DNA from: Streptomyces sp. CNQ-509
GTDB lineage: Bacteria; Actinomycetota; Actinomycetes; Streptomycetales; Streptomycetaceae
Length of the DNA: 64,000 nt
NCBI RefSeq assembly: GCF_001011035.1
Contig: NZ_CP011492.1
Location: 4,101,501 to 4,165,500, forward strand
Reading direction: 5' to 3'
The first letter of the stretch is position 1, and each line of letters begins with the position of its first letter. Under the pieces are notes generated by a model. That model was given only the letters and a program-made list of their open reading frames with translations, searched no databases and had not been told where the DNA came from. Positions 25,225-34,800 of this stretch are shown here, one piece after another. Position numbers and translations under genes: made by a program.

Positions 25225-26712
25225 TCAGCCGGCGAACTCCGCCCCGTACCCCGGGCGCCCCGTCGTCGGCATCCCCACCGACGACGGGTAGATCGCCGCC
25301 GCCCCGTCCGCCGCCACCCCGCCGGCGTCGGCGCGCAGGGCGTAGACCGCGCCGTTGCCGTCGTTCTCACCGGCCGCGCCCGCGGTCAGGTCGTCGAAGC
25401 CGTCGCCGTTGAGGTCCGAGAGGAGGATGCCGACGCCGAAGCGGTCGCGGGTCTCGTTGGTGCCGGGGACGCCCGGGGTGTTCTGGTGGACCAGCGTGGC
25501 GCCCGCCCCGCCGAAACCCGAGCCCGAGCCCGAGCCGGAGCTCGAGCCGTCCGCCGCGCCGTAGAGCACCGTGACGGTGCCGGTGTTCTCGGCGGCGCCC
25601 AGGGTCTCGTTCGCCGCGGAGACGGCCAGGTCCGTGTGCCCGTCGCCGTTCACGTCGCCGAGGGCCAACTGGCCGCCGAAGGAGTCCCCCTGCTCCGGCG
25701 TGCCCGGGACGCCCGGCGTGGCCTGGCTCAGGTCCGTGGTGCCGGCGGGGCCGTCCGCGGAGCCGAGGGTGACGGAGACCTTGCCGCCCACCGCCGCGCC
25801 CGGCGTGCCCTGGTCGTCGCGCGTCAGCCCGGTGACGATGTCGGCCCGGCCGTCGCCGTTCACGTCCCCGACGACGGTGGTGTCGCCTCCGGAGAGCTGC
25901 CGCTGCCCCGCGTCGGTCAGGCCGTCCGGGGAGCCCGGCACGTAGACGCCGCTGCGCTCCCAGTCCACGTGGCCGTTGACGACGAGATCGTCGTCGCCGT
26001 CCCCGTCGACGTCGCCCGCGGCGAGATCGAACCGGCCCCAGATCCTCCCGTTGTCCAGCGGCACCGCGACCGTGTCCCACGCCCCGTAGTCGCCCTTCGT
26101 ACGGCCGAAGCCGCCGGTGAAGACGTCCATGGACGCGCTCGTGGACGCCACGGCCAGGTCCGCGGTGCCGTCGCCGTCGAAGTCGCCTGCCGCGATGCCC
26201 CGGCCGAAGAGGTCGTGCTCGTACGGGCGCGGGTCGGGCAGTGTCGTACCGCCGGCGAGGCCCTGTGACCCGCCCCACAGGATCTGGATGGTGCCGCCGT
26301 TGACGTCGCCGCCGACCTTCTCGCCGGGGGCGGCGACGGCGAGGTCGGTGTACCCGTCGCCGTCGAGGTCCGCGGCGGCGGTCCAGCCGCCCCAGCCGTC
26401 GCCGTCCTCGGCGGTGCCGGGGACGCCTGCGCTGTGCTGGCTGAGCCGCTTGGCGCGGCGGGCGGTGATGCCGGCGGCGGTGGAGTTCTCCGCCCCGTAA
26501 TGGGCGACGATTTGGCCGGCGCCCCTTACGCCGGCGACGTACGCGTCCGGCGCGGAGACCGCGACGTCGGGGTCTCCGTCTCCGTTGAAGTCGACGATCG
26601 CGCCCGGGGGTTCCGCGGCCGCCGCGCCGGGGGCGGCGAGGGCGGCCAGGCCGCCCGAGAGCGCGGCGGCGGCGGTCGCGGTGGCCAGTGCGGTACGGAG
26701 TCGGTGATGCAT
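25225..26712 (-). CDS. secreted FG-GAP repeat protein 1
   Basis: A 495-residue exported protein with a Sec signal (RTALATATAAAALSGGLAAL, AxA cleavage near AAPGAAAAE). It is followed by about six to seven FG-GAP/VCBS repeats with calcium-binding cores: DFNGDGDPDVAVS, DLDGDGYTDLAVA, DFDGDGTADLAVA, DVDGDGDDDLVVN, DVNGDGRADIVTG, DVNGDGHTDLAVS, DLNGDGFDDLTAG. The fold is a seven-blade integrin-like propeller. A Ser/Gly repeat (GSSSGSGSGSG) is inserted late. It is the last of three tandem paralogues (with 26851 and 28501), all minus strand. No catalytic motif seen, so adhesion or ligand binding outside the cell is likely. Confidence 0.87.
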   Translation of the reverse strand: MHHRLRTALATATAAAALSGGLAALAAPGAAAAEPPGAIVDFNGDGDPDVAVSAPDAYVAGVRGAGQIVAHYGAENSTAAGITARRAKRLSQHSAGVPGTAEDGDGWGGWTAAADLDGDGYTDLAVAAPGEKVGGDVNGGTIQILWGGSQGLAGGTTLPDPRPYEHDLFGRGIAAGDFDGDGTADLAVASTSASMDVFTGGFGRTKGDYGAWDTVAVPLDNGRIWGRFDLAAGDVDGDGDDDLVVNGHVDWERSGVYVPGSPDGLTDAGQRQLSGGDTTVVGDVNGDGRADIVTGLTRDDQGTPGAAVGGKVSVTLGSADGPAGTTDLSQATPGVPGTPEQGDSFGGQLALGDVNGDGHTDLAVSAANETLGAAENTGTVTVLYGAADGSSSGSGSGSGFGGAGATLVHQNTPGVPGTNETRDRFGVGILLSDLNGDGFDDLTAGAAGENDGNGAVYALRADAGGVAADGAAAIYPSSVGMPTTGRPGYGAEFAG

Positions 26713-26771
26713 GCGGCAGCTCCCGGGCGCGGTCGATGACGGCGATCAGAAGACCCCGTACCGCGGCCAAA

Positions 26772-26778
26772 GGTTGTA
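26772..26778 (-). promoter_or_regulatory. shared TACAACC motif upstream of FG-GAP gene 1
   Basis: TACAACC on the minus strand, about 60 bp before the start codon. The same heptamer occurs about 80 bp before the other two FG-GAP genes. It might be a common -10 region; weak evidence. Confidence 0.35.
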
Positions 26779-26850
26779 GGAATACGGCTAGTTGGTTCGT
26801 ATGGTGACAGAAAGTGTCATTCCGCCTACGGAAACGGCGGTGAGGGGGAG

Positions 26851-28332
26851 CTACTCCGCGATCGTCTCCGGGAACCGCGCGTTCGCCCCGTTCGCGCCCA
26901 CCGACGCGCCGCTGAAGTTCCACGACCCGTCCGCGATCAGCCCGCTGCTACGGGCCTGCAGCACCCACGCGAACCCCTGCCCCGCGTTCTCGCCCGGCGC
27001 GCCCGCGATCAGCCCGGACCGGCCGTCGCGGTTGGGGTCGTGCAGCCGGACGTCGGAGCCGAAGAGGTCGCCGGCCTCCGCGGTGCCCGGGATCCCGGGG
27101 GTGTCCTGGTTGAAGTGCTGCACCCCGGTCGTGGTCAGCCCGCCGGCGGAGCCGCGCAGCAGCCAGACGGCGCCCGCCCCGGCGCCGGTGCCGATCGCCT
27201 CGCCCTCGGCGCCGACCGCGAGGTCGAGGAAGCCGTCGCCGTTGACGTCGCCGAGGGAGACGTCACTGCCGAAGCGGTCCTCCACCTCGTACGCCCCGGG
27301 TACGCCACCGCTGCCCTGCTGCCACACCTCGGGCTGCCCCGAGCCCGGCCCGCCCGCGGCCCCGTACCAGACCTGGACGGCGCCGCCCGACAGCTCGTAC
27401 TCGCCGTGCTCCAGCACCGAGGGATCGCCGATCGCGAGGTCGTCGGCGCCGTCCTTGTCGATGTCGCCCGCGACGCCGACGGGACCGCCGGCGAACTCCG
27501 TGCGTGTGTAGCCCTCCGGGCCGCCGCCCTTGAGGTACAGGGAGTGGCCCTGCAGGTACTCCAGGTACCACTTCCGGCCGGTGACCACGAGGTCGGCGGC
27601 GCCGTCGCCCTCGAAGTCGCCGCCGACCAGGCCGGTGGGCGTGAAGTCCTGCGGGAAGTCGGCGAAGGGGTGGCCCGCCTGGGCGCGCGCAGGGGTACGT
27701 GCCCGGCCCCAGCCCCCGTACAGCTCCAGGTGGTCCTTCGACAGGATCGCCAGCGCGGTCGACCCGTCGTGGAACCAGTCGCCCGCGGCCAGGCCGGTCG
27801 CATACGCGTTGCCCTCGGTCAGGGAGGCGGGGCGCAGGTCCTGCGCGCCGCTGCCGGACAGCCCGCCGGAGGAGCCGTAGAGGACGATCGTGCGCCCCGT
27901 GTCCGCGACGCCGCCGAGGTCCTCGCCGGTGACGCCGACGGCGAGGTCGGCGTACCCGTCGCGGTCGACGTCGGCGGAGGCGAGGGTGGCGCCGAAGGCG
28001 TCGCCGGCCTCGGAGGTGCCGGGGACGCCCGCGGTGGACTGGCTGACGACCGTGCGCCTGGCGGTGTCGAGCCCGCCGGCCGAGCCGTAGAGCACGGCGA
28101 CGTACCCGGCGCGCGCGGCGCCGTCCACGGTGCCGGAGGGGGCGGCCACCACCAGGTCGGGGTAGCCGTCGCCGTTGAAGTCGTCGTGGAACTTCGCGGG
28201 CGCCGCGACCGCGCCTTCCGCGGGCGCGGCGGCGGCCGGTGCGGCGCCGCCCGCGAGGGCGGCGCCGGCGACGACGGCCAGAGAGGCCGCTAAGGCGGTG
28301 GCGGTCGTGGGCGTACGGCGGCTGCGTGGCAT
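26851..28332 (-). CDS. secreted FG-GAP repeat protein 2
   Basis: A 493-residue exported paralogue. The signal peptide is Arg-rich with an Ala-rich core and AxA sites (GGAAPAAAAPAEG). FG-GAP blades show DFNGDGYPDLVVA, DVDRDGYADLAVG, DFEGDGAADLVVT, DIDKDGADDLAIG, DVNGDGFLDLAVG and a degenerate last one, DPNRDGRSGLIAG. The third blade has lost its calcium core (GDWFHDGSTALAI). Each blade also repeats a VLYGS.GGL strand and TAGVPGT linker. It lies 138 bp upstream of paralogue 1, too far for simple coupling, with its own upstream motif. Confidence 0.87.
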   Translation of the reverse strand: MPRSRRTPTTATALAASLAVVAGAALAGGAAPAAAAPAEGAVAAPAKFHDDFNGDGYPDLVVAAPSGTVDGAARAGYVAVLYGSAGGLDTARRTVVSQSTAGVPGTSEAGDAFGATLASADVDRDGYADLAVGVTGEDLGGVADTGRTIVLYGSSGGLSGSGAQDLRPASLTEGNAYATGLAAGDWFHDGSTALAILSKDHLELYGGWGRARTPARAQAGHPFADFPQDFTPTGLVGGDFEGDGAADLVVTGRKWYLEYLQGHSLYLKGGGPEGYTRTEFAGGPVGVAGDIDKDGADDLAIGDPSVLEHGEYELSGGAVQVWYGAAGGPGSGQPEVWQQGSGGVPGAYEVEDRFGSDVSLGDVNGDGFLDLAVGAEGEAIGTGAGAGAVWLLRGSAGGLTTTGVQHFNQDTPGIPGTAEAGDLFGSDVRLHDPNRDGRSGLIAGAPGENAGQGFAWVLQARSSGLIADGSWNFSGASVGANGANARFPETIAE

Positions 28333-28412
28333 GTCGGGCTCCTGAACGTAGGTGACGGAGTACGGCTACTCAGTGGGCCTCTCACCCGGTGAGACACCTG
28401 ACGTTCACCCGA

Positions 28413-28419
28413 GGTTGTA
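28413..28419 (-). promoter_or_regulatory. shared TACAACC motif upstream of FG-GAP gene 2
   Basis: TACAACC on the minus strand, about 81 bp before the start codon, followed by CGGGTGA as upstream of gene 3. Confidence 0.35.
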
Positions 28420-28500
28420 TGAACTACCGCCTTTCATATGCCTCATGCAGCTTTTCGCGAACTTGTTGGGTAATGAACCTAGTTCGTGGGATTCATCCGG

Positions 28501-30012
28501 TCACTCCCGGCCCATCAGGTAGTGACCCAGGTCCTCGTCCGCGAAGCCCGTGCCGAACCGCGCCCCGCCCGTACGCCCCGGCCCCTCGAAGTCGTCCGGG
28601 CTGAACGCCACGGAGCCCGTCGCCGTCAGCCCGCCCGCGGCGCCGCGCAGCGACCAGATCGCGCCCGTGCCGTTCTCCTCGGGCGCGCCCACGGCCAGTT
28701 CCGCCCGGCCGTCGCCCGTGACGTCCCCGAACGCCAGCGCCGCGCCGAACCGGTCCCCGGTCTCCGCCACGCCCTTCACGCCCGGGGTGTCCTGGTGGAA
28801 CGCCTGCGCGCCACGGGCCTTGAGCCCGCCGGAGCCGCCCTTGAGGAGCACCACGGAGCCCGCAGACTGCTTGCTGCCGATGGCCTCGTACGGCACGCCC
28901 ACGGCGAGGTCGGCGAAGCCGTCGCCGTTCGCGTCGCCCGCCGCGAGCCGGGCGCCGAACTGGTCGCCGCGCTCGCTGGTGCCGGGCACGCCCGCGGTGC
29001 CCTGGGTGAAGGCGGAACGGCGCGTCTCGCTGGGGCCGTTCGCGGTGCCGTAGACGACGCTGACCTTGCCCTTGCCGGACGGGAGGTCCTCGACGCTCGC
29101 GCCGACCTTGCGGTACGCGAGGTCGCCCTTCCCGTCGCCGTCGAAGTCGCCGATGGTCGGCGAGGCGCCGTTGGGCAGCGCGGCGCCGCTCCGCGTCAGC
29201 CCGCCGGGGCCGCCCTTCCAGAACCAGCCGGCCTCGGCGTTGCCCTGGAAGCTGAAGAACGCCACGAGGTCGTCGGCGCCGTCGCCCGTGACGTCGCCCA
29301 CGGCGACGCCGTCGAGGCTGTCCTCGGGCTTCATCTCGACGAGCCCGCTCTCGCGCGCGGGGGCGCCGGCGCGGGTGAACGGGCCGTAGAGGACGGTGTA
29401 CGCCTCGGCGCTGTCGCTGCGGGTGCTGGGCACCAGCAGGTCGCCCTTCCCGTCGCCGTCGAAGTCGCCGGCGTGCAGGTCGCGGGCGTGGCCGCCGCCG
29501 CCGGGCACCTGGACGCGGGTGGCGCCGGCGCCGGTCAGGCCGCCCGCGCGGCCCCACAGGACGGTGACGGAGCCGGCCGCGTCGCCGTCATCGGCGCGGG
29601 CGGTGACGGCGAGGTCGGTCAGGCCGTCCCCGTCGAGGTCGCGGGCGGCGAGCCGGTCGCCGAAGCGGTCGTCCGCCGCGGGGGCGCCGGGGACGCCGGC
29701 GGTGCCCCGACTGAGGGCGGTGGAGGCGGGGGCGGCGACGCCCTCGGGGGAGCCGTAGCTGACGAGGACGTAGCCGGCCTCGGCGTGTCCCGCGACCCTG
29801 CCGCCGGGGGCGCCGGTGGCGAGGTCGTCGTAGCCGTCGCCGTCGAAGTCGGCCCGTACGGCACGGGCGTCGGCGGCGGAGCCCGCGGAGCCGGCCGAGA
29901 CGGCGGGCGCCGTCCCGTCCCGGTCCTCCGCCCCCGCCGCCGGGGCGGAGACGGCCGCCGAGCCGGCGGTGGCGAGACAGGCGGTCAGGGCGGCGAGGGT
30001 GCGGATACGCAT
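28501..30012 (-). CDS. secreted FG-GAP repeat protein 3
   Basis: A 503-residue exported paralogue with a Sec signal (TLAALTACLATAGSAAVSAP) and blades DFDGDGYDDLATG, DLDGDGLTDLAVT, DFDGDGKGDLLVP, DVTGDGADDLVAF, DFDGDGKGDLAYR, DANGDGFADLAVG, DVTGDGRAELAVG. It is the first of the three tandem copies in the direction of transcription. Similar length and repeat order in all three indicate local duplication and divergence. Confidence 0.87.
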   Translation of the reverse strand: MRIRTLAALTACLATAGSAAVSAPAAGAEDRDGTAPAVSAGSAGSAADARAVRADFDGDGYDDLATGAPGGRVAGHAEAGYVLVSYGSPEGVAAPASTALSRGTAGVPGAPAADDRFGDRLAARDLDGDGLTDLAVTARADDGDAAGSVTVLWGRAGGLTGAGATRVQVPGGGGHARDLHAGDFDGDGKGDLLVPSTRSDSAEAYTVLYGPFTRAGAPARESGLVEMKPEDSLDGVAVGDVTGDGADDLVAFFSFQGNAEAGWFWKGGPGGLTRSGAALPNGASPTIGDFDGDGKGDLAYRKVGASVEDLPSGKGKVSVVYGTANGPSETRRSAFTQGTAGVPGTSERGDQFGARLAAGDANGDGFADLAVGVPYEAIGSKQSAGSVVLLKGGSGGLKARGAQAFHQDTPGVKGVAETGDRFGAALAFGDVTGDGRAELAVGAPEENGTGAIWSLRGAAGGLTATGSVAFSPDDFEGPGRTGGARFGTGFADEDLGHYLMGRE

Positions 30013-30089
30013 GGGGGGTCCTTCCGGCGCGGGTCTGACGGTCGGGTCGCGTTCACTCCCGCGTCATACGACACGCCTCACCCGGCGAT

Positions 30090-30096
30090 GGTTGTA
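30090..30096 (-). promoter_or_regulatory. shared TACAACC motif upstream of FG-GAP gene 3
   Basis: TACAACC on the minus strand, about 78 bp before the start codon, with a CGGGTGA context shared with gene 2. Confidence 0.35.
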
Positions 30097-30254
30097 CCAA
30101 CCAATGCGCCAGCACCGGCGCCTGACACCCCACGGCCGGCCCCGTGTGGCTCACGGAGCCGGCCGCCGTGGGGGGTTGCCTGTGGCGTTCCGTCCTACGT
30201 CACGTCTGCCGCACGCCGTACGGCCGTTCCTCGCCGTACCGCGCCGCCGCACCG

Positions 30255-32555
30255 CTACGTCGCCGGCTGCGGCTCCGGCTCGCTCTCCGCCGCCTCGGTG
30301 CCGTCCCCCGGCGGCTCCTGGGCCGGGGTCCTCACCGAGTCGAGCAGAAGCTGCGCCACGTCCACGACGGCCAGCGACTCCTTCGCCGTTCCCGCGTTCT
30401 TCTTGCCGTTTACGGAGTCCGTAAGCATCACGAGGCAGAAAGGGCACGCCGTGGAGAGAATGTCCGGGTTCAGCGACAGCGCCTCGTCCACACGCTCGTC
30501 GTTGATCCGCTTGCCGATGCGCTCTTCCATCCACATGCGCGCGCCGCCCGCGCCGCAGCAGAAGCCGCGCTCCTTGTGCCGGTGCATCTCCTCGTTCCGT
30601 ACGCCCGGCACCTTGGCGATGATCTCGCGCGGGGGCGTGTAGACCTTGTTGTGCCGGCCCAGGTAGCAGGGGTCGTGGTACGTGATGATCCCCTCGACCG
30701 GCGTCACCGGGACCAGCCGGCCCTCGTCCACGAGGTGCTGGAGCAACTGCGTGTGGTGGATGACCTCGTAGTGGCCGCCGAGCTGCGGGTATTCGTTGGC
30801 GATGGTGTTGAAGCAGTGCGGGCAGGTGGCGACGATCTTCTTCTTCGCCTTCTCGACCGTCACCCCTTCGTCCGGGTCCTCGCCGAACGCCATGTTGAGC
30901 ATCGCGACGTTCTCCTCGCCCAGTTGCTGGAAGAGGAACTCGTTGCCCAGCCGCCGCGGCGAGTCGCCCGTGCACTTCTCGTCGCCGCCCATGATCGCGA
31001 ACTTCACGCCGGCGATGTGCAGCAGCTCCGCGAACGCCTTGGTGGTCTTCTTCGCCCGGTCCTCCAGCGCGCCCGCGCAGCCGACCCAGTACAGGTAGTC
31101 GACCTCGGAGAGGTCCTCGACGTCCCTGCCGACGACCGGGATCTCGATGCCCGTGTCCGCCGCCAGCTCCTTGGTCCACTCCAGCCGCTGCTTCTTGGCC
31201 AGCCCCCAGGGGTTGCCCTTCTTCTCCAGGTTCTTCAGCATCGTGCCCGCCTCGGACGGGAACGAGCTCTCGATCATCACCTGGTAGCGGCGCATGTCGA
31301 CGATGTGGTCGACGTGCTCGATGTCGACGGGGCACTGCTCGACGCACGCGCCGCAGGTGGTGCAGGACCACAGCACGTCGGGGTCGATGACGCCCTGCTC
31401 CGCCGCGGTGCCGATCAGCGCGCGCTCCGCCTCGGCCAGCGCGCCGGCCGGTACGTCGGCGAGCTGTTCGGCGGTGGCCTTCTCCTCGCCCTCGGCGGAC
31501 TTGCCGCCGCCGGCGAGGAGGTACGGGGCCTTGGCGGCGGCGTGCTCGCGCAGCGACATGACGAGCAGCTTGGGCGAGAGCGGCTTGCCGGTGTTCCAGG
31601 CCGGGCACTGCGACTGGCAGCGGCCGCACTCCGTACAGGTGGAGAAGTCGAGGATCCCCTTCCACGAGAAGTGCTCGACCTGGCTGACGCCGAAGACGGT
31701 CTCCTCGCCGTCCTCGTCGTCGAAGACGGTCTCGAAGTCGATCGGCTTGCCGCCGGAGGTCATCGGCTGGAGCGCGCCGAGGGCCACCGCTCCGTCGGCG
31801 TTGCGCTTGAACCAGATGTTGGGGAAGGCGAGGAAGCGGTGCCAGGCCACGCCCATCGTGGCGTTGAGGCCGAGGACGAGCGCCCAGATGAAGGAGGTCG
31901 AGATCTTGATCATCGCGAAGAGGTAGACCAGGTTCTGCACGGCGCCGGTGCTCAGCCCGTCGACCGCGGCGGTGACCGGGTACGACGCGAAGTAGGCGGC
32001 CTCGTACCCGCCGATGTGGTGCAGCGAGCCCTCCAGCCCGCGCAGCACGAGGATGCAGATGCCGATGACGAGGATGACGTACTCGACGAAGTACGCCTGC
32101 CACATCGTCGAGCCCGTGAAGCGGGACTTGCGGCCCGCCTTCGACGGCAGGCTGAGCTGCCGGATCACGATGAGCGTGAGGATGCCGAGCGTCGTCATCA
32201 GCGCGATGAACTCGACGTACAGCTCGTACGGGAGCCACTCGCCGATCACCGGCAGCAGCCAGTCGGCGACGAACAACTGGCCGAAGGCGTTGACGAGGGT
32301 CAGCACCAGGGTGAGGAAGCCGATGGCGACGAACCAGTGGGCGATGCCGATGACGCCCCAGCGGTTCATCCGGGTGTGGCCGAGGAACTCCCTGGCCAGC
32401 GTGGTGCTGCGCGCGACCGGGTCGTCCGTGCGGCTGCCGGCGGGGACCGGCTTGCCGAGCCGGACGAAGGCGATGATCTGCCCGATGGCGCGAGCGAAGA
32501 GCGCGGTGCCGACCGCGGTGATCACCAGCGATACGACGATGGCGGCGAGCTGCAT
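30255..32555 (-). CDS. membrane (4Fe-4S) heterodisulfide-reductase-like oxidoreductase
   Basis: A 766-residue protein. The N-terminal 250 residues contain about five membrane helices of the NarI/HdrE type with scattered histidines, likely heme b ligands. Two ferredoxin-type clusters follow, CTECGRCQSQCP and CTTCGACVEQCPVD. The C-terminal half holds two CCG (DUF224) modules, seen as VGCAGALEDRA with CPHCFNTI and HDPCYLGRHNKVY with FCCGAGGARMWMEER. These proteins pass electrons between a soluble or menaquinone pool and an unknown partner. ATG 32555 has GAGGAG 6 bases upstream. It is divergent from the dnaK operon. A low-complexity Glu/Pro tail ends the protein. Common beside dnaK in Streptomyces. 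Confidence 0.88.
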   Translation of the reverse strand: MQLAAIVVSLVITAVGTALFARAIGQIIAFVRLGKPVPAGSRTDDPVARSTTLAREFLGHTRMNRWGVIGIAHWFVAIGFLTLVLTLVNAFGQLFVADWLLPVIGEWLPYELYVEFIALMTTLGILTLIVIRQLSLPSKAGRKSRFTGSTMWQAYFVEYVILVIGICILVLRGLEGSLHHIGGYEAAYFASYPVTAAVDGLSTGAVQNLVYLFAMIKISTSFIWALVLGLNATMGVAWHRFLAFPNIWFKRNADGAVALGALQPMTSGGKPIDFETVFDDEDGEETVFGVSQVEHFSWKGILDFSTCTECGRCQSQCPAWNTGKPLSPKLLVMSLREHAAAKAPYLLAGGGKSAEGEEKATAEQLADVPAGALAEAERALIGTAAEQGVIDPDVLWSCTTCGACVEQCPVDIEHVDHIVDMRRYQVMIESSFPSEAGTMLKNLEKKGNPWGLAKKQRLEWTKELAADTGIEIPVVGRDVEDLSEVDYLYWVGCAGALEDRAKKTTKAFAELLHIAGVKFAIMGGDEKCTGDSPRRLGNEFLFQQLGEENVAMLNMAFGEDPDEGVTVEKAKKKIVATCPHCFNTIANEYPQLGGHYEVIHHTQLLQHLVDEGRLVPVTPVEGIITYHDPCYLGRHNKVYTPPREIIAKVPGVRNEEMHRHKERGFCCGAGGARMWMEERIGKRINDERVDEALSLNPDILSTACPFCLVMLTDSVNGKKNAGTAKESLAVVDVAQLLLDSVRTPAQEPPGDGTEAAESEPEPQPAT

Positions 32556-32830
32556 GGAGGGCTCCTCGACCGGACTGCTCTGCTGTCTGCTCTGCGTGTC
32601 TGCTGAATCTGCTGCGTGCGAGTGCGGGCCGCACGTGGAGTACGTGCCCTGATACTCGGCTTACCCAGCCACTACTAAGCGGTAACTTATCTCTTCTCCG
32701 CCTGAGGGTACCCGGGCGGCCCCGGCCCCCTGAAGCCGCCCGGCCGGTGATGTGCGTCGCGTCCCCGGCGCCGCCGGGACCCTCGGCCCGTAGCCCGAAA
32801 ACCCGTTCCCACCTGCAATGACGCACAAAA

Positions 32831-32851
32831 CTTGAGTGGAGATGACTCAGG
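32831..32851 (+). promoter_or_regulatory. HAIR operator 1 (HspR-binding)
   Basis: CTTGAGT-N7-ACTCAGG matches the HspR consensus CTTGAGT-N7-ACTCAAG with one mismatch. It is about 84 bp before dnaK. Confidence 0.85.
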
Positions 32852-32883
32852 TGAATTGCGCCGGGCGTGGTCGGCATGGCACC

Positions 32884-32904
32884 CTTGAGCCTGTCCAGCT
32901 CAAG
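32884..32904 (+). promoter_or_regulatory. HAIR operator 2 (HspR-binding)
   Basis: CTTGAGC-N7-GCTCAAG is a perfect 7-bp-arm inverted repeat with the HAIR spacing. It is 30 bp before dnaK, so HspR would block transcription initiation or elongation. Confidence 0.85.
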
Positions 32905-32934
32905 GCAGAGCACCTGATCCGGAGGATAGACAAC

Positions 32935-34800
32935 ATGGCACGTGCGGTCGGCATCGACCTGGGCACGACGAACTCTGTCGTCAGTGTTCTCGAGGGCGGT
33001 GAGCCCAGCGTCATCACCAACGCCGAGGGCGCCAGGACCACGCCGTCCGTCGTCGCCTTCGCCAAGAACGGCGAGGTGCTCGTCGGCGAGGTCGCGAAGC
33101 GCCAGGCGGTCACCAACGTCGAGCGGACCATCCGGTCGGTCAAGCGCCACATGGGCACCGACTGGAAGCAGCCGATCGACGAGAAGGAGTTCACCCCCCA
33201 GCAGATCTCCGCGTTCATCCTGCAGAAGCTGAAGCGGGACGCCGAGGCGTACCTGGGCGAGAAGGTGACCGACGCGGTCATCACCGTCCCGGCGTACTTC
33301 AACGACTCCGAGCGCCAGGCGACCAAGGAGGCCGGCGAGATCGCGGGCCTCAACGTCCTGCGGATCGTCAACGAGCCCACCGCCGCCGCCCTCGCGTACG
33401 GCATGGAGAAGGAAGACCAGACCATCCTGGTCTTCGACCTCGGCGGCGGCACCTTCGACGTCTCCCTGCTGGAGATCGGCGAGGGCGTCGTGGAGGTCAG
33501 GGCCACCAACGGTGACAACCACCTCGGTGGTGACGACTGGGACCAGCGCGTCGTCGACTACCTGGTCAAGCAGTTCCAGAACGGCCACGGCGTCGACCTG
33601 TCCAAGGACAAGATGGCGCTGCAGCGGCTCCGCGAGGCCGCCGAGAAGGCGAAGATCGAGCTCTCCTCGTCCTCCGAGACGACGATCAACCTGCCGTACA
33701 TCACCGCCTCCGCCGAAGGCCCGCTGCACCTCGACGAGAAGCTGACCCGGGCGCAGTTCCAGCAGCTCACCCAGGACCTCCTGGAGCGCTGCAAGACGCC
33801 GTTCCACAACGTCATCAAGGACGCCCGCATCGAGCTGGGCGAGATCGACCACGTGGTCCTCGTCGGCGGCTCCACCCGCATGCCGGCCGTCGCCGAGCTG
33901 GTCAAGGAGCTGACCAGCGGCAAGGAGGCCAACAAGGGCGTCAACCCGGACGAGGTCGTCGCCGTCGGCGCCGCCCTCCAGGCCGGTGTGCTCAAGGGCG
34001 AGGTCAAGGACGTCCTGCTGCTCGACGTCACCCCGCTGTCCCTCGGCATCGAGACCAAGGGCGGCATCATGACCAAGCTCATCGAGCGCAACACCACGAT
34101 CCCGACGAAGCGTTCCGAGACCTTCACCACGGCCGAGGACAACCAGCCGTCGGTGCAGATCCAGGTCTTCCAGGGCGAGCGCGAGATCGCCGCGTACAAC
34201 AAGAAGCTCGGCATGTTCGAGCTGACCGGCCTGCCGCCGGCCCCGCGGAACGTGCCGCAGATCGAGGTCACCTTCGACATCGACGCCAACGGCATCATGC
34301 ACGTCGCCGCGAAGGACCTCGGCACGGGCAAGGAGCAGAAGATGACCGTCACCGGCGGCTCCGCGCTGCCGAAGGACGACATCGAGCGCATGATGCGCGA
34401 CGCCGAGCAGTACGCGGAGGAGGACCACAAGCGCCGCGAGGCGGCGGAGACGCGCAACCAGGGCGAGCAGGTCGTCTACACCACCGAGAAGTTCCTCCAG
34501 GACAACGAGGACAAGGTGCCCGGCGACGTGAAGTCCGAGGTCGAGGGCGCGATCTCCGACCTCAAGGAGGCGCTGAAGGGCGAGGACACCGCGGCGATCC
34601 GGGAGGCGACGGAGAAGGCCGCGGCCACCAGCCAGAAGCTCGGTCAGGCGCTCTACGCCGACGCCCAGGCGTCCGGCCCCGCCGCCGCCGGCGGCGAGGG
34701 CGCCCAGCAGGCGCAGCAGGACGCGCCCGCCGGTGCCGACGACGACGTCGTCGACGCCGAGATCGTGGACGACGACAAGCCCAAGGGTGGTGCCGCGTGA
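32935..34800 (+). CDS. dnaK: molecular chaperone DnaK (Hsp70)
   Basis: A 621-residue ATP-driven chaperone that binds unfolded peptides in the cytoplasm. The start ARAVGIDLGTTNSVVSVLEG, the phosphate loop FDLGGGTFDVSLLEIG and VVLVGGSTRMPAV are the ATPase signatures. LLDVTPLSLGIETKGGIMTK opens the peptide-binding domain, and the lid ends in an acidic Ala/Gly-rich tail. ATG 32935 has GGAGGA 9 bases upstream. It is the first gene of dnaK-grpE-dnaJ-hspR, controlled by the two HAIR sites upstream and by DnaK acting as HspR co-repressor in Streptomyces (known for the family). Confidence 0.98.
   Translation: MARAVGIDLGTTNSVVSVLEGGEPSVITNAEGARTTPSVVAFAKNGEVLVGEVAKRQAVTNVERTIRSVKRHMGTDWKQPIDEKEFTPQQISAFILQKLKRDAEAYLGEKVTDAVITVPAYFNDSERQATKEAGEIAGLNVLRIVNEPTAAALAYGMEKEDQTILVFDLGGGTFDVSLLEIGEGVVEVRATNGDNHLGGDDWDQRVVDYLVKQFQNGHGVDLSKDKMALQRLREAAEKAKIELSSSSETTINLPYITASAEGPLHLDEKLTRAQFQQLTQDLLERCKTPFHNVIKDARIELGEIDHVVLVGGSTRMPAVAELVKELTSGKEANKGVNPDEVVAVGAALQAGVLKGEVKDVLLLDVTPLSLGIETKGGIMTKLIERNTTIPTKRSETFTTAEDNQPSVQIQVFQGEREIAAYNKKLGMFELTGLPPAPRNVPQIEVTFDIDANGIMHVAAKDLGTGKEQKMTVTGGSALPKDDIERMMRDAEQYAEEDHKRREAAETRNQGEQVVYTTEKFLQDNEDKVPGDVKSEVEGAISDLKEALKGEDTAAIREATEKAAATSQKLGQALYADAQASGPAAAGGEGAQQAQQDAPAGADDDVVDAEIVDDDKPKGGAA

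Larger units (their letters stand above)
32556..32934 (+). other. promoter region of the dnaK operon
   Basis: A 379-bp divergent intergenic region without a gene of its own. It contains two HspR-type inverted repeats (listed separately) in its last 110 bp. The longer frame starting at 32836 reads through these operators and is not protein-like. Confidence 0.8.

Noticed and set aside
25225..30012. Repeated DNA units that might be CRISPR-like or satellite repeats
   Set aside because: They encode the FG-GAP protein blades; spacing and sequence vary as expected for protein repeats.
32836..32934. An N-terminal extension of DnaK starting at 32836
   Set aside because: It would translate the HAIR operators; the true start at 32935 has a strong ribosome site and the conserved N-terminus.
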